Shown in pieces: positions 49,603 through 60,068 of a stretch of DNA of 64,000 nucleotides. The position numbers and the translations under genes were made by a program. Under the pieces are notes generated by a model. That model was not told where the DNA came from and made no database searches. It worked only from the letters and a program-made list of their open reading frames with translations. The first letter of the stretch is position 1. Every line of letters starts with the position of its first letter. The DNA is from Candidatus Dactylopiibacterium sp. (lineage in GTDB: Bacteria; Pseudomonadota; Gammaproteobacteria; Burkholderiales; Rhodocyclaceae): assembly GCA_031119555.1 (NCBI GenBank), contig JAVHXQ010000004.1, positions 33,168 to 97,167 of the forward strand. Reading direction: 5' to 3'.

Positions 49603-50445
49603 ATGAATGCCATTCTGAACGCGGACCTGCACAGCCACTCCACGATGTCCGACGGCCTGCTCGCGCCGGCCGATCTGGTATGCCGCGCGCATGCCAACGG
49701 CGTGGATCTGCTCGCCCTGACCGATCACGACGAGATCGCCGGGCTGGCCGAGGCACGCGCGGCCGCACAAGGGCTCGGCCTGCGCTTCGTGAATGGCGCC
49801 GAAGTTTCGGTGTCCTGGCAGGACCAGTCCGTGCACATCGTGGCGCTGGGGTTCGATGCCGCCCACGCCGGCCTGCGCGACGGACTCGCGCGCGTGCGCG
49901 GCGGCCGCGATGCGCGCGCCCGGCGCATGAGCGACGCCCTCGCGGCGATAGGCATCCGCGGGGTGTATGAGGGCGCGTTGCGTCACGCCGGCAATCCGGC
50001 GCTGATCTCGCGCGCGCACATTGCGCGCCACCTCGTCGAGATCGGTGTGGCGCGCGACGTGGCGAGCGTGTTCGACCACTACCTCGTGCGGGGCAAACCC
50101 GGTTTTGTCGATCACGAATGGGCCACGCTCGAGGAGGCCGTGGGCTGGATTCACGCTGCGGGCGGGCTGGCGGTGATCGCCCATCCGGGGCGGACCCGTG
50201 TGAGTCGTGCCGGCATGGACCTTCTTTTCGCGCGCTTTCGCGATCTGGGGGGCGATGCGATCGAGGTGGTATCGGGCACGCAATGCGGCCCGCAGGCGCT
50301 GGAGTTCGCGCGCGTGGCGCGCCGCTATGGCTTTCTTGCTTCGCGCGCGTCGGATTTCCACGGCCCCGGCGAGAGCGCGGTGGATGTGGGCCGCGCCGAG
50401 CGCCTGCCCGCCGGGCTTGCGCCGGTCTGGGATCGTTTGGTGTAA
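49603..50445 (+). CDS. PHP-domain phosphoesterase (YciV/RNase AM type)
   Basis: A 280-residue PHP-fold metal hydrolase. Metal ligands are in [29 protein letters not shown] and [12 protein letters not shown]. Relatives hydrolyse nucleoside 3',5'-bisphosphates and trim RNA 5' ends. The ATG at 49603 is preferred to the TTG at 49597. The next gene is the YciO-like protein, the same pairing as yciV-yciO in E. coli. Confidence 0.9.
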   Translation: MNAILNADLHSHSTMSDGLLAPADLVCRAHANGVDLLALTDHDEIAGLAEARAAAQGLGLRFVNGAEVSVSWQDQSVHIVALGFDAAHAGLRDGLARVRGGRDARARRMSDALAAIGIRGVYEGALRHAGNPALISRAHIARHLVEIGVARDVASVFDHYLVRGKPGFVDHEWATLEEAVGWIHAAGGLAVIAHPGRTRVSRAGMDLLFARFRDLGGDAIEVVSGTQCGPQALEFARVARRYGFLASRASDFHGPGESAVDVGRAERLPAGLAPVWDRLV

Positions 50446-50505
50446 GGTGCGGGCTTTCTTTTGAAGGCCCGGCCGCCGTCTGGCGGGGCCTCACCCGGAT
50501 CGACG

Positions 50506-51129
50506 ATGGCCCAGTATTTCGAGATGCATCCCGTTCAACCCCAGGCGCGGCTGATCCGACAGGCCGCGCAGGTCCTGCGTGAAAGAGGCCTGATCGCACT
50601 GCCGACCGAATGCGCTTACGCGCTCGTGGGCCTGACCGGGGACGCGGACGTGCTGGACCGCATCCGGCGCATCCGCGGGGTGGATGATCGCCACCATTTC
50701 ACGCTGATGTGCCGCGATCTTTCCGAGATCGCCACCTATGCGCGCGTCGACAATGCGCAGTACCGTCTGCTCAAGGCCTGCACGCCCGGCCCCTATACCT
50801 TCATTCTGGAAGCCACCAAGGAACTGCCGCGCCGCGTGCTGCACCCGAAACGCAAGACGATAGGCCTGCGCGTGCCCGAGCATCCGGTCGTCAGCGCGCT
50901 GCTGGCCGAAGCAGGCGAGCCCCTGCTGACTTCCACGCTGATGTTGCCGGGTGATGATCTTCCGCTGACCGAGGCAGACACCATACGCGAGCGCCTGGAG
51001 CGCCAGCTCGACCTCATCATCGACGCCGGCGCGTGCGGGCTCGAAGCCACTACAGTGGTCGACCTCACGTCCGGCGCACCCGAGTTGTTGCGGGCGGGCA
51101 AGGGCGCACTGGAGCCGCTGGGCCTGTAG
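50506..51129 (+). CDS. yciO: YciO-type Sua5/TsaC-family protein
   Basis: A 207-residue YrdC-domain protein. Features are [19 protein letters not shown], the [19 protein letters not shown] stretch and LTSTLML. YciO proteins are paralogues of TsaC/Sua5, which make threonylcarbamoyl-adenylate for tRNA, but their own role is less settled. The start MAQYFEMHP at 50506 was chosen; the upstream 15 residues are not conserved-looking. Confidence 0.88.
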   Translation: MAQYFEMHPVQPQARLIRQAAQVLRERGLIALPTECAYALVGLTGDADVLDRIRRIRGVDDRHHFTLMCRDLSEIATYARVDNAQYRLLKACTPGPYTFILEATKELPRRVLHPKRKTIGLRVPEHPVVSALLAEAGEPLLTSTLMLPGDDLPLTEADTIRERLERQLDLIIDAGACGLEATTVVDLTSGAPELLRAGKGALEPLGL

Positions 51130-51140
51130 AATCGCCCGTC

Positions 51141-51797
51141 ATGTACACGCTGCTTGTCGATATCGCGATCTGGGCCATTCCGGTCGTGCTGGCCATCACC
51201 CTGCACGAGGCCGCGCATGGTTACGTCGCGCGTCTGTTCGGAGACCCGACCGCCCATCTGGCCGGGCGCATCACGCTCAATCCCGTCAAGCACGTCGATC
51301 CGGTGGGAACCCTGCTCGTGCCGGGCGGCATCGTGCTCATGAACGCGCTCACGGGCGTCGGCTTTCCGCCGTTCGGCTGGGCCAGGCCGGTTCCCGTGGA
51401 TTTCGGCCGCCTGCGCAAGCCCAAGGCCGACATGCTGTGGGTCGCCGCCGCCGGGCCGGCGACGAATCTCGTGCAGGCCATCGCATGGGCCGTGATCCTG
51501 GGAGTGGCGCTGCGCGTGCAGGTCTCGGCCGATTCGCTGTGGCTGGAGATGGCCACGCGCGGCATGATCGTCAATATCGGCCTCATGGTGCTCAACCTGA
51601 TTCCGATTCCGCCGCTCGATGGCGGGCGCATCGCTGTCAGCCTGTTGCCCGTGCGCCAGGCGATCAGCTGGTCGCGGCTCGAGCCCTACGGTTTCTTCAT
51701 CCTGATCGCGCTGCTGTACTTCGGCCTGCTGGACCATCTGTTCCGCTGGGTGGTGCAGCCCATCCTGCGCTTCCTGCTGGCTCTCGCGGGCGTCTGA
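51141..51797 (+). CDS. Site-2 protease-family (M50) membrane metalloprotease
   Basis: A 218-residue intramembrane protease with about five to six helices. The zinc motif His22-Glu23-x-x-His26 is in AITLHEAAHGYVARLFGD, and the third ligand region is NLIPIPPLDGGRIAV. It is the short form without PDZ domain. The substrate is unknown. A TAGAAT sequence lies only 8 bp before the ATG. Confidence 0.92.
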   Translation: MYTLLVDIAIWAIPVVLAITLHEAAHGYVARLFGDPTAHLAGRITLNPVKHVDPVGTLLVPGGIVLMNALTGVGFPPFGWARPVPVDFGRLRKPKADMLWVAAAGPATNLVQAIAWAVILGVALRVQVSADSLWLEMATRGMIVNIGLMVLNLIPIPPLDGGRIAVSLLPVRQAISWSRLEPYGFFILIALLYFGLLDHLFRWVVQPILRFLLALAGV

Positions 51798-51828
51798 GCG
51801 TGGGCCGTCTGAGGCGAGGCCGGGGCGC

Positions 51829-52671
51829 ATGAACGAGACCACCCTTTCCATGCCGCAGGCGCAGGGCACGCTGGTGCTCGCGCGCATCCATGGCGAGCCG
51901 CTCACCGCGCTGCCCTCCGATCTTTATATTCCGCCCGACGCGCTGGAGATCTTTCTCGATACCTTCGAAGGGCCGCTCGATCTCTTGCTGTATCTGATCC
52001 GCCGCGCCAATCTGGATATCCTGGATATTCCGATGGCGCCCCTGACCGAGCAGTATCTGCGCTACGTGGAGGCGATGCGCGCCTCCAATCTCGATCTCGC
52101 GTCCGACTATCTGCTCATGGCCGCGACGCTGCTGGACATCAAGTCGCGCATGCTGCTGCCGCGTCCGCCGCGCGAAAATCCGGCTGATGCCGAGGAGGAT
52201 CCGCGCGCCGAACTCGTGCGTCGGCTCGTCGAATACGAGCGCATCAAGCAGGGTGCGCGCCTGCTCGACGGCATTGCCCGCGTGGAGCGCAATTTCGAGT
52301 GGGTGGCCGTGCAGGTGGCGGAGAAGACCGTCGAACGCCTGCCCGACGTGAGCCTCAACGATCTGCAGGAGGCGTGGCTCACGCTCCTGCGGCGCGCGCG
52401 TCTGAACCGCACCCACCATATCCGGCGTGAAACGCTGTCGGTACGCGAGCACATGAGCGCCATCCTGCGTCGCCTGCGGGAGGGGGACGAGCTGCCGTTC
52501 GAGGCGCTGTTCGACGTCACGCACGGCATTTCCAGCCTGATCGTGGGCTTTCTCGCGGTGCTCGAACTCGTCAAGGAACGACTGGTCAGGATCAGCCAGA
52601 ACGCGCCCATGGAAACGCTTTATGTCCGACTTGCCTACGCCTCTCATGAACCCGTCGAATCCGTTGCCTGA
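51829..52671 (+). CDS. scpA: Chromosome condensation protein ScpA
   Basis: Kleisin-like partner of SMC, 280 residues. The N-terminal kleisin segment LEIFLDTFEGPLDLLLYLIRRANLDILDIPMAPLTEQYL is diagnostic, and the C-terminal winged helix (VTHGISSLIVGFLAVLELVKERLV) is present. The smc gene is not in the window. It overlaps scpB by 50 bp. Confidence 0.95.
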   Translation: MNETTLSMPQAQGTLVLARIHGEPLTALPSDLYIPPDALEIFLDTFEGPLDLLLYLIRRANLDILDIPMAPLTEQYLRYVEAMRASNLDLASDYLLMAATLLDIKSRMLLPRPPRENPADAEEDPRAELVRRLVEYERIKQGARLLDGIARVERNFEWVAVQVAEKTVERLPDVSLNDLQEAWLTLLRRARLNRTHHIRRETLSVREHMSAILRRLREGDELPFEALFDVTHGISSLIVGFLAVLELVKERLVRISQNAPMETLYVRLAYASHEPVESVA

Positions 52672-53356
52672 CGAACTGCCCGACGAGGTGGCCGGCTTGC
52701 CGCAGGACGCCGGAGAGGCGCCCGACGGCGGGCTCGATCTGGCTTTTGCGCGTCAGGTGCTCGAAGCCGCGCTGCTTTCGGCGAGCGAACCGCTGCCGCT
52801 TGCCACGCTGCGGCGCGTTTTCGAGCCGGACCTCGGCACCCCGCTGTTGCTCCGCCTGCTCGCGGAGCTGCAGCGCGAGTGGACCGGACGCAGCGCGGAG
52901 CTCGTCCGGCTCGCCAGCGGATGGCGCTTCCAGACCCGCGCCGACCTGCAGCCCTGGCTCGACCGTCTCAAGGAAACGCGGGCGCCGCGCTATTCGCGCG
53001 CGGTGCTGGAAACATTGGCGATCATCGTGTATCGTCAGCCCGTCACGCGCGGAGATGTCGAAGACATCCGTGGCGTGGCCGTTTCCAGCCAGATCATCAG
53101 ACTGCTGGAAACCCGAGGCTGGATCGACACGATCGGCCATCGCGACACTCCGGGCCGCCCGGCCCTGTATGCCACCACCCGAAAATTCTTGGATGATCTC
53201 GGTCTGCGCAGCCTGACAGAGCTGCCTCCCTTGGCCGAGCTTGAAGGAGTACTCGATCTTGTCGACACCGCAGAAGGCGCGTCGTCCGCGCCCGCGCAAC
53301 AACAAGAAGAACAGCCCCCTGCGTCGCCCCGCCCCGACGGCGTCCTCGGCGCCTGA
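52622..53356 (+). CDS. scpB: Chromosome condensation protein ScpB
   Basis: A 244-residue partner of ScpA with two winged helices: [21 protein letters not shown] and [43 protein letters not shown]. The ATG at 52622 has GGAAA upstream; Met at 52646 lacks a ribosome-binding site. A Gln/Glu/Pro-rich tail overlaps rluB by 98 bp. Confidence 0.93.
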   Translation: MSDLPTPLMNPSNPLPDELPDEVAGLPQDAGEAPDGGLDLAFARQVLEAALLSASEPLPLATLRRVFEPDLGTPLLLRLLAELQREWTGRSAELVRLASGWRFQTRADLQPWLDRLKETRAPRYSRAVLETLAIIVYRQPVTRGDVEDIRGVAVSSQIIRLLETRGWIDTIGHRDTPGRPALYATTRKFLDDLGLRSLTELPPLAELEGVLDLVDTAEGASSAPAQQQEEQPPASPRPDGVLGA

Positions 53357-54581
53357 AATCGATTTCGATTCCCCCGACTTCATCGAAGGCGAACACGACG
53401 GCCAGCTTGCCTTCATGGGGCGTCTCGAACAGACGCGCGATCTCGACCTCGGCTTGCCTTCGGGCGCCGGGCGCTGGGGTCGCGGCGGTCCGGGGGCCGG
53501 CGCTTCGAAAGTGGTGGCTCTGCCCGGCGAACGCATTCAGAAAGTGCTCGCCGAAGCGGGCTATGGTTCGCGCCGCGAGATCGAGGAATGGGTGGTTGCC
53601 GGGCGCGTGAGCGTCAACGGCGAGCCGTCCTTCCTGGGGCAGAAGATCGGCCCCGGCGATCGCGTGAAGGTCAATGGCAAGCTCGCGAACCTGCGCTTTG
53701 CCGCCGAGCAGAAAAAGCGCGGGCCGCGCGTGCTGATGTATCACAAGCCCGAGGGCGAGATCGTCTCCAAGGATGATCCCGAGGGCCGGCCCAGCGTGTT
53801 TGATCGTCTGCCCATGATCAACAAGGGCCGCTGGATCGCCATTGGCCGCCTGGACTTCAATACTTCCGGCCTGCTGCTCTTTACCGACAATGGTGAGCTG
53901 GCCAACCGCATGATGCATCCGCGCTACGAGATCGACCGCGAGTACGCCGTGCGTCTGCTCGGCGAACTCACCGACGAGCAGAAGACCGAACTCACGACGG
54001 GCATCACGCTCGATGATGGTCCCGCGAAATTCACGACGCTGTCCGACGAGGGCGGCGAAGGCGCCAATCACTGGTATCGCGTCACGCTTTCCGAAGGGCG
54101 CAACCGCGAAGTGCGGCGCATGTTCGAGGCCATCGGCCTGACGGTCAGCCGCCTGATGCGGGTGCGGTACGGCAAGGTGGATCTGCCGGGGCGTCTCAAG
54201 CGCGGCATGTATGAAGAGATGGCACCCGAGCAGGTGGCCCAGCTGACGGGCAGCCCCGTCGAGCAGCGCCAGCAGCGTCCCGAGGAGAAGCGTCGCGCCC
54301 AGGCCAGCCGCGGTCCGCGCAGCACGCGTCCGCATGCCAAGGAAGCCCCGCCGCGGCCCGAGAAGGCCGATGGAGAGGCCGGCGCGCCGCGTCGCTCCCG
54401 AGGTGCGCGTCGCAAGCCGCGACCGCAGGGCGACGGTGTGGCCGCGCTGGGGGGTGCCGAGCAGAAGCCTTCCGTAAAGCCGGAAAGCGCGACGGGTGAT
54501 AGTCAGCCCGCCGCTCGCAAGCCGCGGCGCCCGCGTGGCCCGCGTCGTGCGAAGCCCGCTGCGGTATCGAACGAGGGGTGA
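53259..54581 (+). CDS. rluB: 23S rRNA pseudouridine synthase (RluB type)
   Basis: Makes a pseudouridine near position 2605 of 23S rRNA in related bacteria. The 440 residues contain an S4 RNA-binding domain ([22 protein letters not shown]), the RsuA-type catalytic domain with Asp199 in [19 protein letters not shown], and a basic Arg/Lys/Pro-rich tail from about residue 330. The start is taken as TTG at 53259, nine bases after AAGGAG; the TTG at 53241 in the ORF track precedes that site. The N-terminal 85 residues are low-complexity. Confidence 0.9.
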   Translation: MSTPQKARRPRPRNNKKNSPLRRPAPTASSAPEIDFDSPDFIEGEHDGQLAFMGRLEQTRDLDLGLPSGAGRWGRGGPGAGASKVVALPGERIQKVLAEAGYGSRREIEEWVVAGRVSVNGEPSFLGQKIGPGDRVKVNGKLANLRFAAEQKKRGPRVLMYHKPEGEIVSKDDPEGRPSVFDRLPMINKGRWIAIGRLDFNTSGLLLFTDNGELANRMMHPRYEIDREYAVRLLGELTDEQKTELTTGITLDDGPAKFTTLSDEGGEGANHWYRVTLSEGRNREVRRMFEAIGLTVSRLMRVRYGKVDLPGRLKRGMYEEMAPEQVAQLTGSPVEQRQQRPEEKRRAQASRGPRSTRPHAKEAPPRPEKADGEAGAPRRSRGARRKPRPQGDGVAALGGAEQKPSVKPESATGDSQPAARKPRRPRGPRRAKPAAVSNEG

Positions 54582-54635
54582 TTCTGTCGGGGCCGCGCGA
54601 GAAGCTTCGCGCGGCCGTCTGTTTGCGGGCAGGAA

Positions 54636-54664
54636 TTTACGGACGGCCCCGTCTGTGCTATAAT
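54636..54664 (+). promoter_or_regulatory. Strong sigma-70 promoter of the rimP-nusA-infB operon
   Basis: TTTACG (-35) and a perfect TATAAT (-10) with a 17-bp spacer, about 90 bp before rimP. It is the best promoter match in the window. Confidence 0.85.
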
Positions 54665-54717
54665 CCATCCGTTTTGTTGATTCAGATCAGGCGCTTCTGG
54701 TCTGGTTGCTTTGTCAG

Positions 54718-54743
54718 ATGGGCGTTCCGCCCATTTTTTATTT
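54718..54743 (+). terminator. Leader terminator (attenuator) before rimP
   Basis: ATGGGCG/CGCCCAT with a TTC loop and six T residues lies about 50 nt after the predicted start site and 12 bp before the rimP ATG. A full terminator between promoter and first gene implies attenuation; the RimP/NusA operon is a natural target because NusA itself acts on termination. Confidence 0.8.
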
Positions 54744-54754
54744 GTGGCGCCGAA

Positions 54755-55183
54755 ATGGATCTTTTCAGCCTTGTAGAACGCACTCTGGCCGGTATGGGGT
54801 ATGAACTCGTGGATATCGAGCTCTCCCCCGGCGGCCGTCTGCTGCGCATCTATATCGATATCGAGCGCGGTGTGACGGTGGATGACTGCGCGACCGTGAG
54901 TAATCAGCTCCAGCGCGTATTCGAAGTCGAGAACGTCAGTTATGACCGCCTCGAAATCTCCTCGCCGGGCCTTGACCGCCCACTCAAGCGCGAGCAGGAC
55001 TTCGAGCGTTTTGCCGGGCAGGAAGCCCAGATCCGTATCCGCATCCCGATTGGCAATCAGCGTAATTTTGCAGGCGTGCTGGGGGGCGTGCGCGAAGGCG
55101 CCGTGCTGCTGCAGACCGAGAAGGGGGAGCTTGCCTTGCCGCTCGATCAGATCGAGCGCGCGCGCCTGGTTCCGAAATTTTGA
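54755..55183 (+). CDS. rimP: Ribosome maturation factor RimP
   Basis: A 142-residue 30S assembly factor. Segments MGYELVDIELSPGGRLLRIYID and VSNQLQRVFEVENVSYDRLEISSPGLDRPL are diagnostic. The start at 54755 (MDLFSLVERTLAGMG) follows the attenuator. The 27-bp gap leads to nusA. Confidence 0.96.
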   Translation: MDLFSLVERTLAGMGYELVDIELSPGGRLLRIYIDIERGVTVDDCATVSNQLQRVFEVENVSYDRLEISSPGLDRPLKREQDFERFAGQEAQIRIRIPIGNQRNFAGVLGGVREGAVLLQTEKGELALPLDQIERARLVPKF

Positions 55184-55210
55184 CGTATTCGCTTTCAGGG
55201 GATTGAAACA

Positions 55211-56683
55211 ATGAGCCGCGAGGTTTTGCTGCTTGTGGACGCTCTGGCACGTGAGAAGAACGTGGCCAAGGATATCGTCTTTACCGCGCTGGAAATGGCG
55301 CTGGCTTCTGCCACCAAGAAGCGGATTCACGACGACGCTGACGTGCGCGTGAGCATTGATCGCGATTCGGGGGACTATGAGTCTTTTCGCCGCTGGGTCG
55401 TGCTGCCCGATGCCGAGGTCGAGAATGACGAGGCCCAGATGGGCATCATCGACGCGCGCGAGCAATTCCCCGACATCGAAGTGGGCGAATATGTCGAGGA
55501 ACCGCTTGAGCCTATCGATTTTGGCCGTATTGGCGCGCAGGCCGCCAAGCAGGTGATCCTGCAGAAGATCCGCGACGCCGAACGCGAGCAGATCCTCAAC
55601 GACTTCCTGAACCGGGGCGAGCACCTGGTCACCGGCAGCATCAAGCGCATCGAGCGTGGCAATGCCATCGTCGAGTGCGGTCGCCTCGAAGCCGTGTTGC
55701 CGCGCGACCAGCAGATTCCGAAGGAAAACCTGCGCGTGGGCGATCGCCTGCGCGCTTTCCTGCTGCGCATCGATCGTGGTCAGCGCGGCCCGCAACTGAT
55801 CCTCTCGCGCGCCGCGCCGGAATTCATCACGCGCCTCTTCGAACTCGAAGTGCCCGAAATGGAAGACGGCCTGCTCGAGATCAAGGCCGCCGCGCGCGAC
55901 CCTGGCCTGCGCGCGAAGATCGCCGTCAAGTCGAACGATCCGCGCATCGATCCCATCGGCACCTGCGTGGGCCTGCGAGGCTCGCGCGTGACCGCCGTGC
56001 GCAACGAACTGGGTGGCGAGAACGTGGACATCGTGCTGTGGTCGGCCGAGCCGGCACAGTTCGTGATCAACGCGCTGGCGCCCGCCGAGGCGAGCTCCAT
56101 CGTCGTCGATGAAGAGACGCACACCATGGAAGTCGTTGTCGATGAGAGCAATCTCGCGATGGCGATCGGCCGCGGTGGCCAGAACGTGAAGCTCGCTTCC
56201 GAGCTCACGGGCTGGAACATCAACCTCATGACCGAGCAGGCCGCAGCCGAGAAAACCGAGGCTGAGCAGGCTCAGGTGCGCAACCTCTTCTGCGACAGGC
56301 TGGACGTCGATGAGGAAGTCGCCGACATCCTGATTGCCGAAGGTTTTTCCTCGCTCGAAGAAGTGGCCTATGTGCCGCTCGCCGAAATGCTCGAGATCGA
56401 AGCCTTCGATGAAGACACGGTCAACGAGCTTCGTCAGCGTGCGCGTAACGTGCTGCTGACCGAGGCGATCGTCAATGAGGAGCATCTCGAAGGTGTGGCG
56501 GAAGACATGCTTTCGCTCGAAGGCATGGACAAGGCGCTCGCGGCGAAACTTGCCCAGGGAGGCGTGAAGAGCCGCGATGAGCTGGCCGATCTCGCCGTCG
56601 ACGAGCTGGTTGAACTGGGTGGGCTGGATGAGACCAGTGCCAAGAATCTGATCACCAGGGCGCGTGCGCACTGGTTCGAGTAA
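55211..56683 (+). CDS. nusA: Transcription termination/antitermination protein NusA
   Basis: A 490-residue RNA polymerase-binding factor. The N-terminal domain (about 1-125), an S1 domain (about 130-200), paired KH domains (about 220-345, with [21 protein letters not shown] and [22 protein letters not shown]), and two acidic C-terminal repeats (about 350-490) are all present. The N-terminus [18 protein letters not shown] is typical. Confidence 0.97.
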   Translation: MSREVLLLVDALAREKNVAKDIVFTALEMALASATKKRIHDDADVRVSIDRDSGDYESFRRWVVLPDAEVENDEAQMGIIDAREQFPDIEVGEYVEEPLEPIDFGRIGAQAAKQVILQKIRDAEREQILNDFLNRGEHLVTGSIKRIERGNAIVECGRLEAVLPRDQQIPKENLRVGDRLRAFLLRIDRGQRGPQLILSRAAPEFITRLFELEVPEMEDGLLEIKAAARDPGLRAKIAVKSNDPRIDPIGTCVGLRGSRVTAVRNELGGENVDIVLWSAEPAQFVINALAPAEASSIVVDEETHTMEVVVDESNLAMAIGRGGQNVKLASELTGWNINLMTEQAAAEKTEAEQAQVRNLFCDRLDVDEEVADILIAEGFSSLEEVAYVPLAEMLEIEAFDEDTVNELRQRARNVLLTEAIVNEEHLEGVAEDMLSLEGMDKALAAKLAQGGVKSRDELADLAVDELVELGGLDETSAKNLITRARAHWFE

Positions 56684-56702
56684 GCGGGGGGAGAAGTACA
56701 CG

Positions 56703-59567
56703 ATGGCGCAAATGAGCGTGGCGGAGTTTGCCACCGAACTGAAAATGCCGGCCCCGGCATTGCTGGAGCAATTCGCACGGGCCGGTGTTAGCAAGACCAA
56801 TGCCGCAGATCCTGTCAGTGAGCAGGACAAGACGCGTCTGCTGGATTACCTGCGTCGCTCGCACGGCAATGACGCGGCGGCCAAGTCGAAAATCACGCTG
56901 ACCCGCAAGCAGACGACGGAGATCAAGGCTGCCGACGCAACCGGCAAGGCGCGCACGATTCAGGTCGAGGTGCGCAAGAAGCGCACCTTCGTCAAGCGCG
57001 ACGATCTCGAATTCGGCTCTGAAGCCGGTGCTGAAGGGGCCGAAGCGGCTGCGTCCGTCGAACCGCTCGAAGCTGCCATGGTGGAAACGCCCCCGGCGCC
57101 TCCTGCTGCGCCCGTGATCGAGGCTGTCGAACCGCCGCCGGTTGCGCCCCAGCCTGCCCCGGAACCCGAACCTGAGCCGGAACCGGAGCCCGAACCTGTC
57201 GTCGAGATCGCACCGGAACCCGAACCCGAGCCGGAACCCGCGCCTGAGCCCGAGCCCGAGCCTCAGGTGGTAGCGCCGGCCGAGCCCGTCGTGGCGCCCG
57301 TGGCCGCCGAGAAGCCCGCGAGTGCGTCGGTTGGCAAGCTGTCCGTTGCGCCGCGTGCCGAAACGTCCCGCGAACGCGAAGAGCGTCGTCATCGTGAGCT
57401 GCTCGAACGCCAGGCCGCCGACAAGCGGACGCGTGAAGCCGAGGCGATTGCCCGCAAGGCCGCCGCCGAAGCACGCATCAAGGCCGAGGCAGAAGCTGCC
57501 GCCGCCGCGGCCACCGCCGCGGCCACCGCCGCCGCGAAGGCGAAGGAAGCCGGCGCCCGCAAGGAAACCGGCAATACGCTGCATCGTCCGAACAAGCCGG
57601 CGACGGCGGACGCTGCCCGCAAGCCGGGCAACGCCCCGCCCGCACGCAGCGGCGCGGGTCGCGACGATGATTCACGCAACAAGCGCAGCGGCCTCAAGAC
57701 CCGGGGTGACTCAGGCGGTGCGGGTGGCTGGCGCAGTGGTCAGAAGGGCGGCCGTGGCGGTCGTCACGGCAACGACCACATGACGGCCTTCCAGGCGCCG
57801 ATCGAACCCGTGGTGCGCGAAGTGCACGTGCCCGAAACCATCTCCGTGGCCGACCTGGCCCACAAGATGTCGGTCAAGGCCAACGAAGTCATCAAGAAGA
57901 TGATGATGATGGGGCAGATGGTCACCATCAACCAGGTGCTGGACCAGGAAACCGCGATGATCATCGTGGAAGAGATGGGCCATACCGCGCTGGCGGCCAA
58001 GCTCGACGATCCGGAAGCCTTCCTGATCGAGGGCGACGAGGCCAAGGACGTGACGCTGGAGCCGCGTGCGCCGGTCGTGACCATCATGGGCCACGTCGAC
58101 CACGGCAAGACCTCGCTGCTGGACTACATCCGTCGCACCAAGGTGGCGGCGGGCGAAGCCGGCGGGATCACGCAGCACATCGGGGCCTACCACGTGAAGA
58201 CGCCGCGCGGCGTGATCTCGTTCCTCGACACCCCGGGTCACGAGGCCTTCACGGCCATGCGTGCCCGTGGCGCGAAGGCCACCGACATCGTGATTCTGGT
58301 GGTTGCCGCCGATGATGGCGTGATGCCGCAGACCAAGGAAGCCATCCACCACGCGAAGGCCGCAGGCGTGCCCATCGTGGTGGCGGTCAACAAGATCGAC
58401 AAGCCCGAAGCCAACCCCGAGCGGGTCAAGCAGGAACTGGTGGCCGAAGGCGTGGTGCCGGAAGAGTACGGCGGCGATTCGCCGTTCTGCCCGGTGTCGG
58501 CCAAGACCGGCGCGGGGATCGACGAGCTGCTCGAGAACGTGCTGCTGCAGGCCGAAGTGCTGGAGCTGACCGCTGCGATCGATGCGCCCGCCAAGGGTCT
58601 CATCATCGAGGCGCGCCTCGACAAGGGCCGTGGCCCGGTGGCCACCATGCTGGTGCAGAGCGGCACGTTGCGACGCGGTGACGTGGTGCTGGCCGGGGCG
58701 ACCTTCGGTCGCGTCCGGGCCATGCTCGACGAGAACGGCAAGCAGATCGCCGAGGCCGGCCCTTCGATTCCGGTCGAGATTCTGGGTCTGTCGGAAGTTC
58801 CCGCCGCGGGCGACGAAGTCATGGCCATCGCCGACGAGCGCCGTGCGCGCGAAATCGCGCTGTTCCGCCAGGGCAAGTTCCGCGACGTGAAGCTCGCCAA
58901 GCAGCAGGCCGCGAAGCTCGAAAACATGATGGAGCAGATGAAGGAAGGCGACATCAAGACGCTGCCCCTCATCGTCAAGGCCGACGTGCAGGGTTCGCAG
59001 GAAGCGCTCGTGCAGTCGCTGCAGAAGCTTTCCAACGAGGAAGTGCGCGTCAACGTCATCCACGCAGCGGTGGGCGGCATCTCGGAGTCCGACGTCAATC
59101 TGGCGCAGGCATCGCAGGCCGTCATCATCGGGTTCAACACGCGTGCCGATGCCGGTGCGCGCAAGGTGGCCGAGACCTTCGGCGTGGATATCCGCTACTA
59201 CAACATCATCTATGACGCCGTGGATGAGGTGAAGCAGGCGCTGTCCGGCATGCTGGCCCCCGAGAAGCGCGAGCAGATCACGGGTACCGTGGAGATCCGC
59301 CAGGTGTTCGTGATTTCCAAGGTGGGCACGATCGCGGGTTGCTATGTGCTCGACGGCTTCGTCAAGCGCAATTCGCGTGTGCGTATCCTGCGCAACCACG
59401 TGGTGGTGCACGACGGGGAACTCGAGTCGCTCAAGCGCTTCAAGGATGACGTCAAGGAAGTGCGGGCGGGCTACGAATGCGGCCTGTCCCTGCGCGGCTA
59501 TAACGACATCCATGAGGGCGATCACCTCGAAATCTACGAAATCCAGGAAGTCGCCCGCACGCTCTGA
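56703..59567 (+). CDS. infB: Translation initiation factor IF-2
   Basis: A 954-residue GTPase that places fMet-tRNA on the ribosome. An N-terminal IF2_N domain ([16 protein letters not shown]) is followed by a long low-complexity linker, including about 45 residues of Glu-Pro repeats around positions 150-205 and an Ala/Lys/Glu helix region. The G domain starts near residue 455 with [12 protein letters not shown], then DTPGHEAF and NKID. Domains II, III and IV complete the C-terminal half ([22 protein letters not shown]). Confidence 0.97.
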   Translation: MAQMSVAEFATELKMPAPALLEQFARAGVSKTNAADPVSEQDKTRLLDYLRRSHGNDAAAKSKITLTRKQTTEIKAADATGKARTIQVEVRKKRTFVKRDDLEFGSEAGAEGAEAAASVEPLEAAMVETPPAPPAAPVIEAVEPPPVAPQPAPEPEPEPEPEPEPVVEIAPEPEPEPEPAPEPEPEPQVVAPAEPVVAPVAAEKPASASVGKLSVAPRAETSREREERRHRELLERQAADKRTREAEAIARKAAAEARIKAEAEAAAAAATAAATAAAKAKEAGARKETGNTLHRPNKPATADAARKPGNAPPARSGAGRDDDSRNKRSGLKTRGDSGGAGGWRSGQKGGRGGRHGNDHMTAFQAPIEPVVREVHVPETISVADLAHKMSVKANEVIKKMMMMGQMVTINQVLDQETAMIIVEEMGHTALAAKLDDPEAFLIEGDEAKDVTLEPRAPVVTIMGHVDHGKTSLLDYIRRTKVAAGEAGGITQHIGAYHVKTPRGVISFLDTPGHEAFTAMRARGAKATDIVILVVAADDGVMPQTKEAIHHAKAAGVPIVVAVNKIDKPEANPERVKQELVAEGVVPEEYGGDSPFCPVSAKTGAGIDELLENVLLQAEVLELTAAIDAPAKGLIIEARLDKGRGPVATMLVQSGTLRRGDVVLAGATFGRVRAMLDENGKQIAEAGPSIPVEILGLSEVPAAGDEVMAIADERRAREIALFRQGKFRDVKLAKQQAAKLENMMEQMKEGDIKTLPLIVKADVQGSQEALVQSLQKLSNEEVRVNVIHAAVGGISESDVNLAQASQAVIIGFNTRADAGARKVAETFGVDIRYYNIIYDAVDEVKQALSGMLAPEKREQITGTVEIRQVFVISKVGTIAGCYVLDGFVKRNSRVRILRNHVVVHDGELESLKRFKDDVKEVRAGYECGLSLRGYNDIHEGDHLEIYEIQEVARTL

Positions 59568-59606
59568 GGCTGGCCTTTCCGGAAATCCGGCAAGAGAAGA
59601 AGCAAG

Positions 59607-59632
59607 CGGGCCCTGCGGGGCCCGTTTGTGTT
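59607..59632 (+). terminator. Weak terminator-like hairpin between infB and rbfA
   Basis: CGGGCCC/GGGCCCG with a TGCG loop and a TTTGTGTT tail. The T-run is broken, so read-through to rbfA is expected. Confidence 0.5.
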
Positions 59633-59642
59633 GGAGATAACC

Positions 59643-60068
59643 ATGGCAAAAGAATATTCGCGCGCCACGCGCGTGGCTGAGCAGATCCGGCGGGAACTGG
59701 CAGAGCTGATCCGGCTCGAGCTGAAGGACCCGCGCGTCGGTCTCATTTCCCTGACCGATGTCGAGCTCACGCCCGACTACGCGCACGCAAAGATCTTCTT
59801 CACCTCGATGCAGGGCGAAGAAGGCGTGGAGGCGATTCTCGCCGGCCTGCGGCGGGCGGGCGGTTTCCTGCGCCGCGAGCTGGGGCGCCGCGTGCGCATC
59901 CACACCACGCCCGAGCTGCACTTCGTTTATGACCGTTCGGTCGAGCAGGGCAGTTACATGTCCGCGCTCATCGATCGCACGGTGGCCGACGACCGCGCCC
60001 ATCGGGGCGAGGATGCGCCGGAAGAAGAGGCGCGCGACGCCGATGACGCAAACGAGGGGCGTTCATGA
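59643..60068 (+). CDS. rbfA: Ribosome-binding factor A
   Basis: A 141-residue KH-fold 30S maturation factor. RVAEQIRRELAELIRLELKDPRVGLISLTDVELTPDYAHAKIF is the family core. The tail is rich in Asp/Glu (EDAPEEEARDADDANEG). The start at 59643 (MAKEYSRATRV) was chosen over the ORF track TTG. Overlaps truB by four bases. Confidence 0.96.
   Translation: MAKEYSRATRVAEQIRRELAELIRLELKDPRVGLISLTDVELTPDYAHAKIFFTSMQGEEGVEAILAGLRRAGGFLRRELGRRVRIHTTPELHFVYDRSVEQGSYMSALIDRTVADDRAHRGEDAPEEEARDADDANEGRS

Noticed and set aside
48176-50599. 807-residue minus-strand ORF spanning gcvT and upstream DNA
   Set aside because: Only the part from 49261 onward is GcvT. The upstream half is Arg/Pro-rich shadow across the riboswitch and the PHP gene, caused by scarce stops in GC-rich DNA.
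57140-57280. Tandem Glu-Pro codon repeats in infB considered as a DNA repeat element
   Set aside because: They are in frame and fall in the low-complexity linker that is normal for IF-2.
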